A stretch of 60,000 nt of DNA from Membranipora membranacea (taxonomy: Eukaryota; Bryozoa; Gymnolaemata; Cheilostomatida; Membraniporidae). The position numbers and the translations under genes were made by a program. Every line of letters begins with the position of its first letter. Position 1 is the stretch's first letter. The notes under the pieces are model-generated. The model was not told where the DNA came from and made no database searches. It saw only the letters and a list, made by a program, of their open reading frames with translations. Positions 11,255-21,812 of the stretch are shown here, in pieces. The DNA lies in contig OU612067.1 in assembly GCA_914767715.1 (NCBI GenBank), positions 30,232,162-30,292,161 on the forward strand. Reading direction: 5' to 3'.

Positions 11255-14200
11255 CTAGTCCATGAAATAATCTTGATACCTTGAAGGCAGCCTCCTTTCT
11301 CTCCTTCTTCCAACACTTACAGCAGGCCCATCAGGGTGACTAGTATTGTGTGATTGAGAAGTGTTGTTTTGACCTAAGTCAGGAGGAATGCTATCGTCTG
11401 ACCCATCAGGCTGTATGATAGGCCTTGGGGACACCATATTGTCGTAAGTATCTCTATCTTGGGTTGTAGTTGTAGTCATGAAGTCATCACCCAGATCATC
11501 TGGATCTAGGATAAGATCATCATCTGATTGGTCCATCCCATGCTGAGACATGAAGTCACCCAGGTCAGGTTCAACTTCAGTCGGGTTAGGACTATATAAT
11601 TTCAATCTGCTGTGATGCTCTATCACCTCCTTTCCCTTCTCTGATAGTACATAGGTGTCAAAATCTAGTACTTTAATGATAGAGTGAGGTCCACTAAATT
11701 TTGTTTCCATCTTGGAGGGATTTATCTTTTTGACCAACACTCTATCACCGACCTTTAGAGGGGTGTGTATCAAGTGGTCATAACCCTCCATTTGTATGTT
11801 TGGGGCCCCCAGACACTTGCTGTAAACATACTTTATCTTTTCATTTAGCTTTAGCTTTACCATGTTCGGGGAGAACCCTGTAGCAGAGTGAGGAGTGGCT
11901 CTGTAGGCGGACATTACCGTATCTAGGAGATCATCCCACTCTAGTTGGGTATGCTCAACACAGGTACGTAACTGCGATGTAACCGTCCCAATCACTCGTT
12001 CGGCGTAGGAGTTACCCATTGGGTGATACCTTGCCGAGAATGTTTGTTTACACTGGCCCAGATTGCTCAGCTCTTTCATCAGCTCAGAGATGAAGGCGCT
12101 GCCACAGTCCGAATGCAGTACTCGGCTATAGCCAAAATTGGCAAACAGGCCCTTGTATAAACTTTTAGCACAGGACTCAGCATCAGGTTGGGCAAGAGGA
12201 TATACCTCTGCCCAACGAGAAAAGTGCTCGACGGCCATTAATATGTATGTATTTTCATTCGTTGTCCGTTGTAGGGGACCAATGAAATCAAGGCTCACCT
12301 GATCCATAATGGTCCCTACTACTAGATTCCGATGGTTGACACGGTTTCTAGTCAATTTACTCATTTGGCAACTGGTACATGATTTAACAAACAATCTGAT
12401 ATCAGACTGCATGTCATGCCAGTAATAATATAATCTGAGCCATGACTCCGTACTGTCCATGCCACTGTGATCCATCTCATGGAACGATTTTATCAGCTTT
12501 GCCTGGTAATATTCCGGCACCAAAATTTTATCTTCGTTCTCAGGATGAGTTGTGATCATTAATACACCGTCCTGGAATCTCATTGAGGGCATTTTACCAA
12601 TATAGAATCGAGTAATTCGAGGTAAATGCTTGCAGTTCTTATGTGATATGCTTTTATTCTCTTTGAGACTCTGAATGATAGGAATGAGATGTGGATCTTC
12701 AGCTTGAGCCAGCACTAGTTCATCCGTGGATAGACCAACGGAGAAGTCAACTGACCGGACTGTGAAACCACATTCATCCTCAGGTTCCTGCGATGCTGAA
12801 GGGAGTCGAGATAAAGCATCAGCATTAGAGTGCTGGCGACCTGGTCTATGAATCACATCAAATTTATATGATCCCAGGACCTCCAACCATCTGGCTAGAA
12901 TTCCCTGTGGATTCTTGAGATTGTGTAACCATATCAGAGAGTGATGGTCAACCCGACATACAAACTCTGACCCATACAGGTATGTATGGAAATGTCTTAC
13001 GGCAGACACTAGTGCTAGCATTTCCTGTTTAGTCACTGGATATTTCTTTTGACTATCTGAGTGTCTTTTACTAAAGAAAGCAATGGGTTTTTCATCCCCA
13101 TCCTTATCAATCTGAGCCAGTACAGCTCCCATAGCTTCACCACTACAGTCAGTGTCCAAAATGAAAGGTATTGTCCAGTCTGGGAATGACAGAGATGTGA
13201 AACTCGCTAAACTGTCCTTTAATGTCTGGAATGCATTTTGGCATTCCTCATTCCACGCAAGTTTCCTTGACTGGTTTTTCTTTTTCAACAGGTCGAACAG
13301 AGGGACAGCAATCTCTGCAAACCTCTCCACAAACTTCCTGTAATACCCTGTGAGACCAAGGAAACTTCTCAGCTCTTTAATGCAGGTAGGAGTGGACACT
13401 TCCTGAATTGCCTTTACTTTGGCTGGGTCTGTATGAATACCATCCTGATTAACGATATGGCCCAAAAACTCAACTTCCTGTTTGAGTAAATGTGTCTTAG
13501 ACACTTTGATTTTTAGATTGGCTTTTTGCAGCCGCTCTAACATGGTATCCAACCTGGTCAGATGTGTTTCTTCATCTGAACTGAAGACAATTATGTCGTC
13601 GAGATACACTAGTAGTGATTGCCATTGCAATCCTTGTAACACTTTCTCCATCAACCTTTCGAAGGTGGCTGGAGCACCACACAATCCCATACCGAGTACA
13701 CGCCATGTATAGACTCCGCTTTTGGTGCAAAAAGCTACCATTTCCTTAGCGTCAGGGCTTAAGGAGCACTGCCAATAACCAGATAAAAGGTCAAATGTGC
13801 TAAAAAGAGTTGAACCTCTCAGTGCCTCTAGTGAGTCGTCAATACGTGGTAGGGGTTGTGATGGAATATAAGTTGCTTTATTTAGCTTGCGGTAGTCCTG
13901 GACAAACCGACTGGTTCCATCTTTCTTAGCTATCAGTAGAACAGGAGCACTATATGGTGACACTGTACGTTCAATGATGCCCTTTTTCAATAGTTCATCT
14001 ACATGCTTTTCTATTTCTAGGTTAGCATGATATCCTACTCTATATGGAGGAAGCCTGAGTGGTTGGGTGCCAGGTTTGAGCGTGATTTCATGAGGAACCA
14101 GATCACAATAACCCATGTCATATGCATCCTTGGAAAACACATCCTGATATTTGACGAGGAGTTGTCTCATCTTTGACTTACTGTCAACTGAGATATATTC

Positions 14201-15880
14201 AGGTAAGGTGTCGATTAGGGGTTTGACATGGTCTGGCAAGACCGATTCTGAGTCAATGGTGACATCACAATTCTGGATGGTTGTGCCATTCCAGTCTAGT
14301 ACCTCAGGTTCATGTATGTCATCAGTGAGGAAAGCTATTGGGGTGTCTTGGGCAATGTGGATGGCTTCTGCGGTTATGTTGGCAACTCTGAGTACCAAAC
14401 ACTCTTTCACGTAGCATCTTGATGCAATTAGATTGTACGAATCAACTACTCTGAAGTTTGGCTCTATGAGTCCTCCGCCTTCTATGGTGGTGTGAGCATA
14501 CATAGGTATAACTCTTTCTGAGTAGGCCTCAATGGTCACTGACCGAGCTGAGTAGCATGCACACGCTAGCCTGTCACCACTACTGTTCACTAGAGGTATA
14601 GATTGCTGTAGCATTCTGAGGTTCATTTCATTGAGGTCCAGTACACATCCAAATGCCACCAGAAAATCCATGCCAATGAAACCATTTTCAGTAATGTCAG
14701 CCACCTCCATAAGTCCTAGCAAGTTTTCACTGCCCAACTTGACATTCACCTCATGCTTGCCATAACAAGATATAGGACTGCCGGTTGCAGTTTTACCCTT
14801 CGGTTTTCCAGGTTCACACCGACCATCTAGGATACCTAGCTTGATAGCATGCACTTTACTCAATATGGAGGTGGTAGCACCCGTGTCAAGCAAAAACACA
14901 GTTTTGTACCCATTTACCTCCACCGGTACATAAGGTAAGTATAAATCTGATCGCCGTATTCTTCTTACATCGATTAATTGATCATCAGAAGGATCTGATT
15001 GCTGATATGGTAATACTTCTAATAATAAGTTCAGAGTTGTCTCCTCTTTTTCAAGAGGTAAACCTGATGTATGTAAATCAATCTTATCTGGTATAACATA
15101 ACCTGGAGATGGACCTGTGTTGCTAGACTCCAATTCAAATTCTGCTAGCTTAGATCCCATCTCACTAACCATAGCAATGGCCGGTTCAATGTTTACTTTG
15201 TCAGACTGAGCGTGCTGCTGAACTACTGGGTTATCCATATCAGGATCCACTAATCGACTACTGGAAGAGTCGTTCATACTGGGTACATGAAATCTGGTGA
15301 CCTTTGCAGGACCACTATAAGGCAGAGTGAGTACCTGTATTACTCTTTTAACAATATTAGTAGATTTCAATGAGGTGACCTCAAACATATCAGTTTTTGT
15401 CACTTCGTAGCCTCTTTGATACAATAACTCTGCGGAAGGTAATTCACTCTTATCTGGTATAACATAACCTGGAGATGGACCTGTGTTGCTAGACTCCAAT
15501 TCTAATTCTGCTAGCTTAGATCCCATCTCACTAACCATAGCAATGGCCGGTTCAATGTTTACCTTTTTAGACTGAGCTCTCTGCTGAGATACTGATGTAC
15601 CAAGACTATGATCAACTAATCGAGTCTTTGAAGTATCATGTATACTAGGAATACAGAACTGTGTGACCTTTGCTGGTTCACTATATGGCAAGGTGAGTAC
15701 CTGTATAACTCTTCTAACAATGTTAGCAGGTTTCAGTGAGGTGACCTCAAACATATAAGTTTTTGTCACATCATAGCCATGTTGATACAATAATTCCTTT
15801 GTTGGCTTTTCAGACAGTTTATGTTTCTGAGTCCCATTCCCTATTACTGCCTGATTGATTGTCCGGGAATGGGCAACCCG
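11255..15880 (-). CDS. pol: Pol polyprotein of the Ty3-type element (protease, RT, RNase H, integrase)
   Basis: Open from 15880, where it is entered by a -1 frameshift from gag, to the stop at 11255. Residues below are counted from 15790. Residues 1-240 are two direct copies of a 122-residue block. The protease has DTGA at 302-305. RT spans about 570-790 with YLDD at 729-732. RNase H spans about 875-1000 with LDTD and the ADALSR end. The integrase zinc domain is H1104-x3-H1108...C1138-x2-C1141, and its catalytic D1168, D1228 and E1264 give a D,D35E spacing. A GPY/F-like stretch (SGPHSIIKVLD) follows near residue 1370. All key residues are present and there is no internal stop, so this copy looks functional. 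There is no ATG at the frame start, which supports expression as a gag fusion. Confidence 0.95.
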   Translation of the reverse strand, partial: RVAHSRTINQAVIGNGTQKHKLSEKPTKELLYQHGYDVTKTYMFEVTSLKPANIVRRVIQVLTLPYSEPAKVTQFCIPSIHDTSKTRLVDHSLGTSVSQQRAQSKKVNIEPAIAMVSEMGSKLAELELESSNTGPSPGYVIPDKSELPSAELLYQRGYEVTKTDMFEVTSLKSTNIVKRVIQVLTLPYSGPAKVTRFHVPSMNDSSSSRLVDPDMDNPVVQQHAQSDKVNIEPAIAMVSEMGSKLAEFELESSNTGPSPGYVIPDKIDLHTSGLPLEKEETTLNLLLEVLPYQQSDPSDDQLIDVRRIRRSDLYLPYVPVEVNGYKTVFLLDTGATTSILSKVHAIKLGILDGRCEPGKPKGKTATGSPISCYGKHEVNVKLGSENLLGLMEVADITENGFIGMDFLVAFGCVLDLNEMNLRMLQQSIPLVNSSGDRLACACYSARSVTIEAYSERVIPMYAHTTIEGGGLIEPNFRVVDSYNLIASRCYVKECLVLRVANITAEAIHIAQDTPIAFLTDDIHEPEVLDWNGTTIQNCDVTIDSESVLPDHVKPLIDTLPEYISVDSKSKMRQLLVKYQDVFSKDAYDMGYCDLVPHEITLKPGTQPLRLPPYRVGYHANLEIEKHVDELLKKGIIERTVSPYSAPVLLIAKKDGTSRFVQDYRKLNKATYIPSQPLPRIDDSLEALRGSTLFSTFDLLSGYWQCSLSPDAKEMVAFCTKSGVYTWRVLGMGLCGAPATFERLMEKVLQGLQWQSLLVYLDDIIVFSSDEETHLTRLDTMLERLQKANLKIKVSKTHLLKQEVEFLGHIVNQDGIHTDPAKVKAIQEVSTPTCIKELRSFLGLTGYYRKFVERFAEIAVPLFDLLKKKNQSRKLAWNEECQNAFQTLKDSLASFTSLSFPDWTIPFILDTDCSGEAMGAVLAQIDKDGDEKPIAFFSKRHSDSQKKYPVTKQEMLALVSAVRHFHTYLYGSEFVCRVDHHSLIWLHNLKNPQGILARWLEVLGSYKFDVIHRPGRQHSNADALSRLPSASQEPEDECGFTVRSVDFSVGLSTDELVLAQAEDPHLIPIIQSLKENKSISHKNCKHLPRITRFYIGKMPSMRFQDGVLMITTHPENEDKILVPEYYQAKLIKSFHEMDHSGMDSTESWLRLYYYWHDMQSDIRLFVKSCTSCQMSKLTRNRVNHRNLVVGTIMDQVSLDFIGPLQRTTNENTYILMAVEHFSRWAEVYPLAQPDAESCAKSLYKGLFANFGYSRVLHSDCGSAFISELMKELSNLGQCKQTFSARYHPMGNSYAERVIGTVTSQLRTCVEHTQLEWDDLLDTVMSAYRATPHSATGFSPNMVKLKLNEKIKYVYSKCLGAPNIQMEGYDHLIHTPLKVGDRVLVKKINPSKMETKFSGPHSIIKVLDFDTYVLSEKGKEVIEHHSRLKLYSPNPTEVEPDLGDFMSQHGMDQSDDDLILDPDDLGDDFMTTTTTQDRDTYDNMVSPRPIIQPDGSDDSIPPDLGQNNTSQSHNTSHPDGPAVSVGRRRERRLPSRYQDYFMD

Positions 15881-15886
15881 TTTCCC
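15811..15886 (-). promoter_or_regulatory. Programmed -1 ribosomal frameshift signal at the gag/pol overlap
   Basis: On the minus strand the gag frame reads G GGA AAC at 15886-15880, a canonical X XXY YYZ slippery heptamer. After a 6-nt spacer, CCCATTCCC (15873-15865) can pair perfectly with GGGAATGGG (15841-15833), a 9-bp stem. The loop segment CAGGCAG (15853-15847) can pair with downstream CTGTCTG (15817-15811), seven pairs with one G-U, making an H-type pseudoknot. Slipping by -1 enters exactly the pol frame, 11 codons before the gag stop at 15846-15844. Pairings were found by eye; energies were not computed. Confidence 0.85.
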
Positions 15887-17145
15887 TGGCGGTCACACTT
15901 GTTATCAAAGTGGGGGCCTCCACAGTGTCGACAAGGCTGACACACATATGGCATATGAGCCGCACCACAGTGTTTACACGGTCGTTTTATTCTCGGTTGA
16001 GTACCAGCGGTTGAGATAGTAGGTGATACATTCTTTTGCTCTATTGTAGACAGTGCCACAACTGGCGAGGATCTAGGAGGCTGAGATATTTGACTCTGAT
16101 TACGCCTGAAAAGCGAGTCATGACCGTACCATACATCATGGATGGCAGCTCTCTGTACGGCCTCCTCAAGAGTTTTCGGGCACTCCCGATTCAGCTCATA
16201 TTTGATATGGACACTGGGCAAGGAGCGAATGAAATTACTGATGGTAATTTTCTCCCTTGTAAATTTGTCACAGTCATGATAGACAACTTCTACCATCTTC
16301 CCTATGTCATTGGCTAGGTCGGAGATGGACTCATGCTGCCCCTTTTTCCGGCTATCTAGCAACACTGTATATTTTTGCACCAATAAATGGTTACCATATC
16401 TGTTCTCTAATTTTTCAAATACTGTCCTGGAATTTGAGACCTGCTCATAGAGGATACACTCTTTAGCAGCACCAATTAGGCACTGTTTAAGCCATAGAGT
16501 GATGATCTTCTCATCCTCCCAGCCGTTTAGCTCCACACATTCAGCAAACAACAGTTTGAATACGGTGAGATCACCAGAACCATCAAACTTAGGCAAGTCG
16601 CCAAGAGGTTTACAAGCTCTGGCTCTTCTTGGCAGGTCAACAACTGGAATTTCACATGGCCGTCTCCTAGGAGCAGGCACAGGACGCTGACTTGCAGAAC
16701 TAGGTGCAAGAGTCTGATAAACGGTGTCAGGCTCTCTATGTATAGGCGATGACTGATGCTGATGGTCAGCATTAGCTAACCCATATACTATGGATGACAG
16801 GTCAGTCATCCGTCTATCCATGTATTCCTGTATTTCTTTTGTATGTGCCTTATTTCTTTCCATGGCCGCCATCATCTCGCCATGATTCCGCTCAATGGAA
16901 GCTGATAAATTGGCTGACAGGTCCGTCAAACTGACAGTAGTGGATTGTTCGAATAAGCGACCTGGCTGAGGGCGGGTATCGTAAGCACCTTGCCTCTGCC
17001 CAGCAAGCTTATGACTAGGTATCTGAACCTGTTCAGTTCTTTCCAGAGCTGAGGCAAGCCAAGCGGGCTGTGATCTTCTAGTAGTCTGAGTTCTTGGCCG
17101 TGCTGACTGGCCTTGAGCAACTGGTCGATCTGTATTTGATGCCAT
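15844..17145 (-). CDS. gag: Gag of the Ty3-type element
   Basis: About 433 aa from the first ATG (17145, MASNTDRP). The frame is also open upstream to 17229, but without an ATG. The N-terminal third is rich in Ser, Gln, Arg and Pro. The middle (around the DLPKFDGSGDLTVFKLLFAE stretch) is a typical retrotransposon capsid-type region with the ...LENRYGN... motif. The C terminus has two zinc knuckles, C-K-H-C-x3-H-x4-C and C-R-H-C-x3-H-x4-C. Both have three rather than four residues between Cys2 and His. The frame ends at TAA and overlaps pol in the -1 frame. Role: nucleocapsid assembly and RNA packaging. Confidence 0.9.
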   Translation of the reverse strand: MASNTDRPVAQGQSARPRTQTTRRSQPAWLASALERTEQVQIPSHKLAGQRQGAYDTRPQPGRLFEQSTTVSLTDLSANLSASIERNHGEMMAAMERNKAHTKEIQEYMDRRMTDLSSIVYGLANADHQHQSSPIHREPDTVYQTLAPSSASQRPVPAPRRRPCEIPVVDLPRRARACKPLGDLPKFDGSGDLTVFKLLFAECVELNGWEDEKIITLWLKQCLIGAAKECILYEQVSNSRTVFEKLENRYGNHLLVQKYTVLLDSRKKGQHESISDLANDIGKMVEVVYHDCDKFTREKITISNFIRSLPSVHIKYELNRECPKTLEEAVQRAAIHDVWYGHDSLFRRNQSQISQPPRSSPVVALSTIEQKNVSPTISTAGTQPRIKRPCKHCGAAHMPYVCQPCRHCGGPHFDNKCDRQGNGLPIPGQSIRQ

Positions 17146-17211
17146 TGTTTGTTTGCTTTTAGATTTTGCTGAGTCCGCACCAACGATAACCTCCGTACCT
17201 TTGTAATTATG

Positions 17212-17228
17212 CCCACCCGAAGACGCCA
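17212..17228 (-). other. Candidate primer-binding site
   Basis: Starts TGGCGTCTTCGGG on the minus strand, 5 nt inside the 5' LTR edge. A PBS usually begins TGG at this place. I cannot name the matching tRNA, so this rests on position alone. Confidence 0.3.
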
Positions 17229-17233
17229 AAGGC

Positions 17234-18067
17234 TTTGGTACGGGAAATCTCGAAAGGGTGGAACACCTGGCCGTTACCTGGCTAGGGTTTGGTTCTCAGG
17301 CTAACGGTATCTAGCTAAACAAGCTCACCATGAATGAGCCGAGAGAGGATAACTCCTGGGTAGAGAATTCCTGGATAGCTATCTTCAGCCTAGAGAGGGT
17401 CGTACTGGTGGCAAAGCCAACCTAGCAGAGCTGTTTACTGAGGGTCGTACTGGTGGCAAAGCCAACCTAGCAGAGCTGGTGTCTCGAGTAGCTTACAAGC
17501 GGAGCTTGTAGCGGGTGCATTTCTATCTGATAGTATACGTTGCGAAGCGGGATGTACCCTGACCTTGCCCTCTGAGCAGATTAAGCTGGACGCACCCGGA
17601 ACCTGGACTGTGTAGCCTTAGCTATATGAGGTGTATTGACTATATATTCAGACCGGACACTGAAACGCACTTGCTGGGAGTAATATTGGAAATGCGATAG
17701 ACTGTCTGTGATAATACTGTAAGACGGTGCAGCCGTCTTAATATTGAGTTCCATGTCGATAATTGTTAAGATTAAATGTGTATAGAATATATATTTATGA
17801 TGACCGTGAGATTGCTTCTGCAATAAATTTATATATGTTGAAGCCGTCTACATGATATTGATAATATAATATGTTCCAGTTTAAATCAGGGTAGATAACC
17901 CTTTTCACATCAGAATGACTCTGTTTGACTTTGAATATTCTATATTTAGAATATTCAAAATTAGTAGGCATGATACATCCATTATAATAGCAGACAGCAA
18001 GAGTTGTCCCCTCAATAATGCGTGTTACTGGGTTCGCTACATTATTTATAGCCTCAAAACTACCTCA
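17234..18067 (-). repeat. 5' LTR (834 bp)
   Basis: It carries only a handful of substitutions relative to 9979-10947: TT for TG at the outer edge, caag for caaa near 17321, a gaattc for gaactc change near 17367, and one near 17476. It has two 45-bp units instead of five. In the minus-strand sense this LTR holds the promoter. Confidence 0.93.
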
Positions 18068-18072
18068 TGGCA
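18068..18072 (+). repeat. Target-site duplication, right
   Basis: TGGCA, identical to 9974-9978. Confidence 0.8.
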
Positions 18073-18104
18073 TTTGCTGGCATAACAGTTGATAATCCCT
18101 AAAA

Positions 18105-19110
18105 CATTAATAACTTGTAGCTGTGCCTAAGCCATGTTTATGCAGAGTAATTATCATAGGCAATGGCTCAATCGACTGCTACAACAATTAACTTCTGCAA
18201 GAATCCACAATACGTCGGACAGCCCAAATCTGAGTCCATTGTGTGATAAATCAAATAAATCTCAATATCAAACATTGTTGATAGCCAAAGACAATACAGC
18301 AAGATTTTACTTCGAGAATAGCATAAATTCTCCCAGGAAATAGGCTTCATTTAACTCTGGCAAAATTAATGTCAATACACAGCTTTGAGTTAAATGAATT
18401 TCGTTGTTACACTCAATGGAGTTGGGGTTGATATCTTCTACAAAATACCATGCCGGTTACAGTTATCATCTAATGTTTTCAACTCCCAAAATAAATTGCG
18501 TTTTTTCTTGCTGAGCACACATCAGTTATAAAAAAATTACATTGGCACTAGGTGTGCGGTCAAAATATCATCAACCCATATTGATATAGGCCGGAATTGT
18601 ATTGGCAAACTGTATGGCGATTGACAATGTTTATACAGAGCTTGCCGTTCTAAATTTTCTCTCAGCAAGTATCCGCACAGTTTTTGATAGTTTTGATAGT
18701 GTTGTAATTTGTAATTTAACTTTGCTGGACAATACAAAAGCTTATCGATGGAGGGAATGTTCATTTGATTTAATACCATACCTACTGCCAGCCAGTTATG
18801 ATGTTACAAAACTGAGTGGCAGCTGCCCTACTCATTTGGGATGGAATTATCATTATGATATACTCGCTGATATCTAGTATATCAGCTCAACCTTATGGCG
18901 TCTTGTTTTGTCACTTTTGAATTCCTTGAAAGTTTAAAAGGTAATATAATTGTAAAATATATTGTGATAGTGATCTTAACATTTTCTCGACAGTTATCCA
19001 AATTGAGATTTGATTCCTAACAATATGTAACATAGATTGATGGGAGATGGTCCTTGAAAACAGTTTCAATTGAGAACTTAATGGTAAGCAGAATGCTTCG
19101 TTCTAGCCAG
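18105..19110 (+). repeat. Family T repeat, second copy (right of the LTR element)
   Basis: Collinear with 8525-9973 but shorter, about 1.0 kb against 1.45 kb. Before the LTR insertion the two copies lay nearly adjacent in direct orientation. No coding potential recognised. Confidence 0.65.
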
Positions 19111-19249
19111 TGTTTGTGTTTGGATTAATTCTGACACTTCTCAATTGCGGGTTGGCACAACTCCCAAAATATTAAAATCCAAACTACATACATGCGATGT
19201 AGTTTTCCATGTGAGATATGCAACAGAGATGCAGAGTACAATGGTGCAT

Positions 19250-19450
19250 ATCAACTGGAAATAGATCATGGAATAAAGATGGGGGACGCTGTTTTTGTGG
19301 ATATTGTCGTCCAAAATAAGCCTGACTCAGGTTACAATCAAGTCCTAGTACAAGGTGAATGGTTCTAACAAAACCCTGAGAAGACCTGAAGGGAATGTTT
19401 TTGATAGAAATGCTTGTAAACTCAAACAGGCGCTACCTTCTGTGAATATT
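19250..19450 (+). repeat. Dispersed repeat module, matches 30285-30460
   Basis: Shares acgctgttt-tgt-gatattgtc, aaaataagcctga, caatcaagtccta, ggttctaacaccctgag, and the aaactcaaacagg-gctaccttctgtgaat block with 30285-30460. It is the left end of the region that recurs as the third, diverged copy at 30.3-33 kb. Confidence 0.65.
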
Positions 19451-19506
19451 TCTGTTACATGATCGGGTGCATATTGCAATTAGATACTGTAATCAAAAAC
19501 CACGTT

Positions 19507-20110
19507 CCTGAGACTCTCTTGTTTATAACACTAAATCATATCAGACCACACTGGTGAGACCACATCCTTGAAGAGCCATCATCTTATTAGCCTAAACATA
19601 AAATTCTATAGCTGTTTATTAAGAAGTTCTCAACGACTACCCTCACCTTAACATACCACGAATGATTACTTGCACTCCAAACCAGATTATTGAGGTTCTC
19701 TCGTTTAATAACACTAAAATATACCAGACAACAACGGTGAGGCCACAACATTGATGAGCAATCATCTTATTATGCTAAATATATAATTTTATAGCTGTTT
19801 ATCAAGCAGTTCTCAACGACTACCCTCACCCTTACATACCACAATTGATTACTTGCACTCCAAACCAGATTCTTGAGGCTCTCTCGTTTAAAAACACTAA
19901 AATATACCAGACCACACCAGTGAGACCATATCATTGATGAGCAATCATCTTATTTGGCTAAATATATAATTTTATAGCTGTTTATCAAGAAGCTCTTGAC
20001 GACTACCCTCACCCTAACATACCACAATTAATTACTTGCACTTTAAGCCACATTCTTGGGGCTCTCTCATTTCATAAGACTAACATAAATATCAGACCAT
20101 GCTAGAAAAA
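19507..20110 (+). repeat. About 181-bp tandem repeats at the head of unit 1
   Basis: Sub-units start near 19507, 19690, 19871 and 20052. Each opens with a tgaggctctctcgttta-like block and contains ataccagaccacacc-gtgag, gcaatcatcttat, tatagctgtttat, and gactaccctcacc. The spacing of about 181-183 bp is close to a nucleosome repeat and typical of satellite monomers. The fourth sub-unit is partial. Confidence 0.85.
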
Positions 20111-21790
20111 AACCAACACCGGTGCGGCCATACTCTATTCAAATCATAATTGTACCCATGGGGTGTTATACGAAACATTGTTCTTCATTTAACATGTCTA
20201 ACCTTTCCACTACCAACACCTATGATCTGTAATGTAATAAGCCTTGATGCACCAGGTCAATTACCAGTGTATGTCACTACAATACCAATCACTCTTCTAT
20301 CAACTTATTATCAACTACAATACCACACATTCTTCTATCAACTTGTTGATCGACCCTGTCGTGTCAATATCTTGCTTTCTGTCCAACACATCTACCACGT
20401 CTGCACCATTTGTAATCAGGACTAACAATATCAGGGCCATCTGGATCTCAAAAAACACTAGGACTCTAAGCTTACTTGAAGGAAAAGGAGCGCCAAATCT
20501 CTTATAATACAAAAATTAATCTGTAAACTGACTTCGGCCAAAATGTACTAATGAACACAAAACTCGGGGTTACATATACAATCGACGGTGCTGATGATAT
20601 GAACATTGCTACAAGGACTCTGTCAACTGCAATTATAAATCAGAAGCAGAAGCAGAAGCTTGTTGGGGATCCAAAAGACTGGACCTGTTCTGGTTCTGTT
20701 CTGGATTTGCAAGATAACCACTGGCAACTAATGATACCTTTCAGTTTCCTTACGGCCGAGATATAGTTGCCACAGCCTATCGGAAAGGTTCCTGTCGACA
20801 TGCAAGTTTATTTCTAAACTTTTATCTCTCCATCATGATCAGCCATCTACCAGAGTGACTGAACATTCATCATGACTTTTCATGTTTGGTTCTCTTAAGC
20901 CTTCCTGTAATGGTCATTATTTACACTACTGTTAAGTGTCCCTTGTCCTTAGCCTTGTCCTTAGCCCTGAGATCTCTAGAAAAGATGCAGCAGGATCACC
21001 GTAAAACCATTATTGTGTCAGATTAGTTTTTTTTCTACCAGTAACCGTATGCAACATTATCTCAAACAATATGCAAAGATATGTCAGCTACTACCTAGTC
21101 TAAACCTTAATACATTTGTTTACCCCTAAGCCCAGAAAACATCCTATCAATATATTATGATCTGTCATAAGTTCTAACAGATATATTTGCTGATTTTTAC
21201 AGTTCAATGGACCAAAAGGATTGATGTGGCTCATAAGTTGAGAACAGAGATACTATAATTTTGAGCGCATGCATCCTACCTTAAGATGTTATACACCCTA
21301 CTAGCAGTTATGGGAAATGTTTTTCTATATTTCCGCTTGCGGCCTAGTACATACGTGGAGCTCTTGGATGAATATGTCGCAGCTAAGTTTTAGCTCTATG
21401 CTGTTATCTGATCAATGATGCTCCATACCCTGGAGGTTTCATATTGTTGTTTATGGATGGACATTTTTATTCCTAAAACTTTTTTTAGATGCAATAAGAA
21501 TTTAAAAGACCAGTTAATTAAGGTAATTAGCATAATTATTACTGACCTTAATATAACCAATATTAAATATAGCTAAAGCAGCCAGCTATTTCTCTAGGCT
21601 GTTTGTGCTTTCTCATTGTTCTTTAGCTGTGACTCATTTGTTTGGACCATCAGCTAGCATAATTACGCGCGGCAGCTCAGCCAGAGGAAGGTTTATCTCT
21701 GGCCACCAGTAAATTTCTTTATGTTTATTATGTTTTCAACTCGCTCCAAGGTATGCTTAGAACCCTACAACATGTTAGTTCAATTTTTTA
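19507..21790 (+). repeat. 2.3 kb tandem duplication, unit 1
   Basis: Nearly identical to 21813-24075, offset about 2,306 bp, with scattered substitutions and a few small indels (for example an extra agcaga at 20645 and a gtccttagcctt expansion near 20950). It carries no convincing gene. The short open frames at 20150-20766 occur in both units, have no recognisable domain, and overlap one another in several frames. A third, more diverged copy of this unit is at 30460-31700. Confidence 0.9.
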
Positions 21791-21812
21791 AATGAATAAG
21801 ATTAATCTGATT

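Larger units (their letters stand above)
9979..18067 (-). mobile_element. Complete Ty3-type LTR retrotransposon (8.1 kb)
   Basis: The element runs on the minus strand. Its 5' LTR is at 17234-18067, then gag, pol, and the 3' LTR at 9979-10947. Both reading frames are open from end to end, the LTRs are nearly identical, and a perfect 5-bp TSD is present, so the insertion is recent and may still be competent. Domain order is gag, protease, RT, RNase H, integrase, which places it with Ty3/gypsy (Metaviridae). I see no envelope frame and no chromodomain after the integrase. The polypurine tract next to the 3' LTR is not obvious. The element inserted at the junction between two family-T repeats. 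Confidence 0.93.

Noticed and set aside
16036-16772. Open frames opposite or alongside gag
   Set aside because: Shadows of the gag frame. The gag zinc knuckles and capsid region fix the true frame.
19507-20110. Regularly spaced repeats, possibly a CRISPR array
   Set aside because: Whole monomers of about 181 bp repeat end to end with no unique spacers, in an animal genome; this is satellite-like DNA.
20150-20766. Open frames duplicated in both 2.3 kb units
   Set aside because: Several overlap in different frames and strands, and all are broken in the diverged third copy, so there is no sign of selection for coding.
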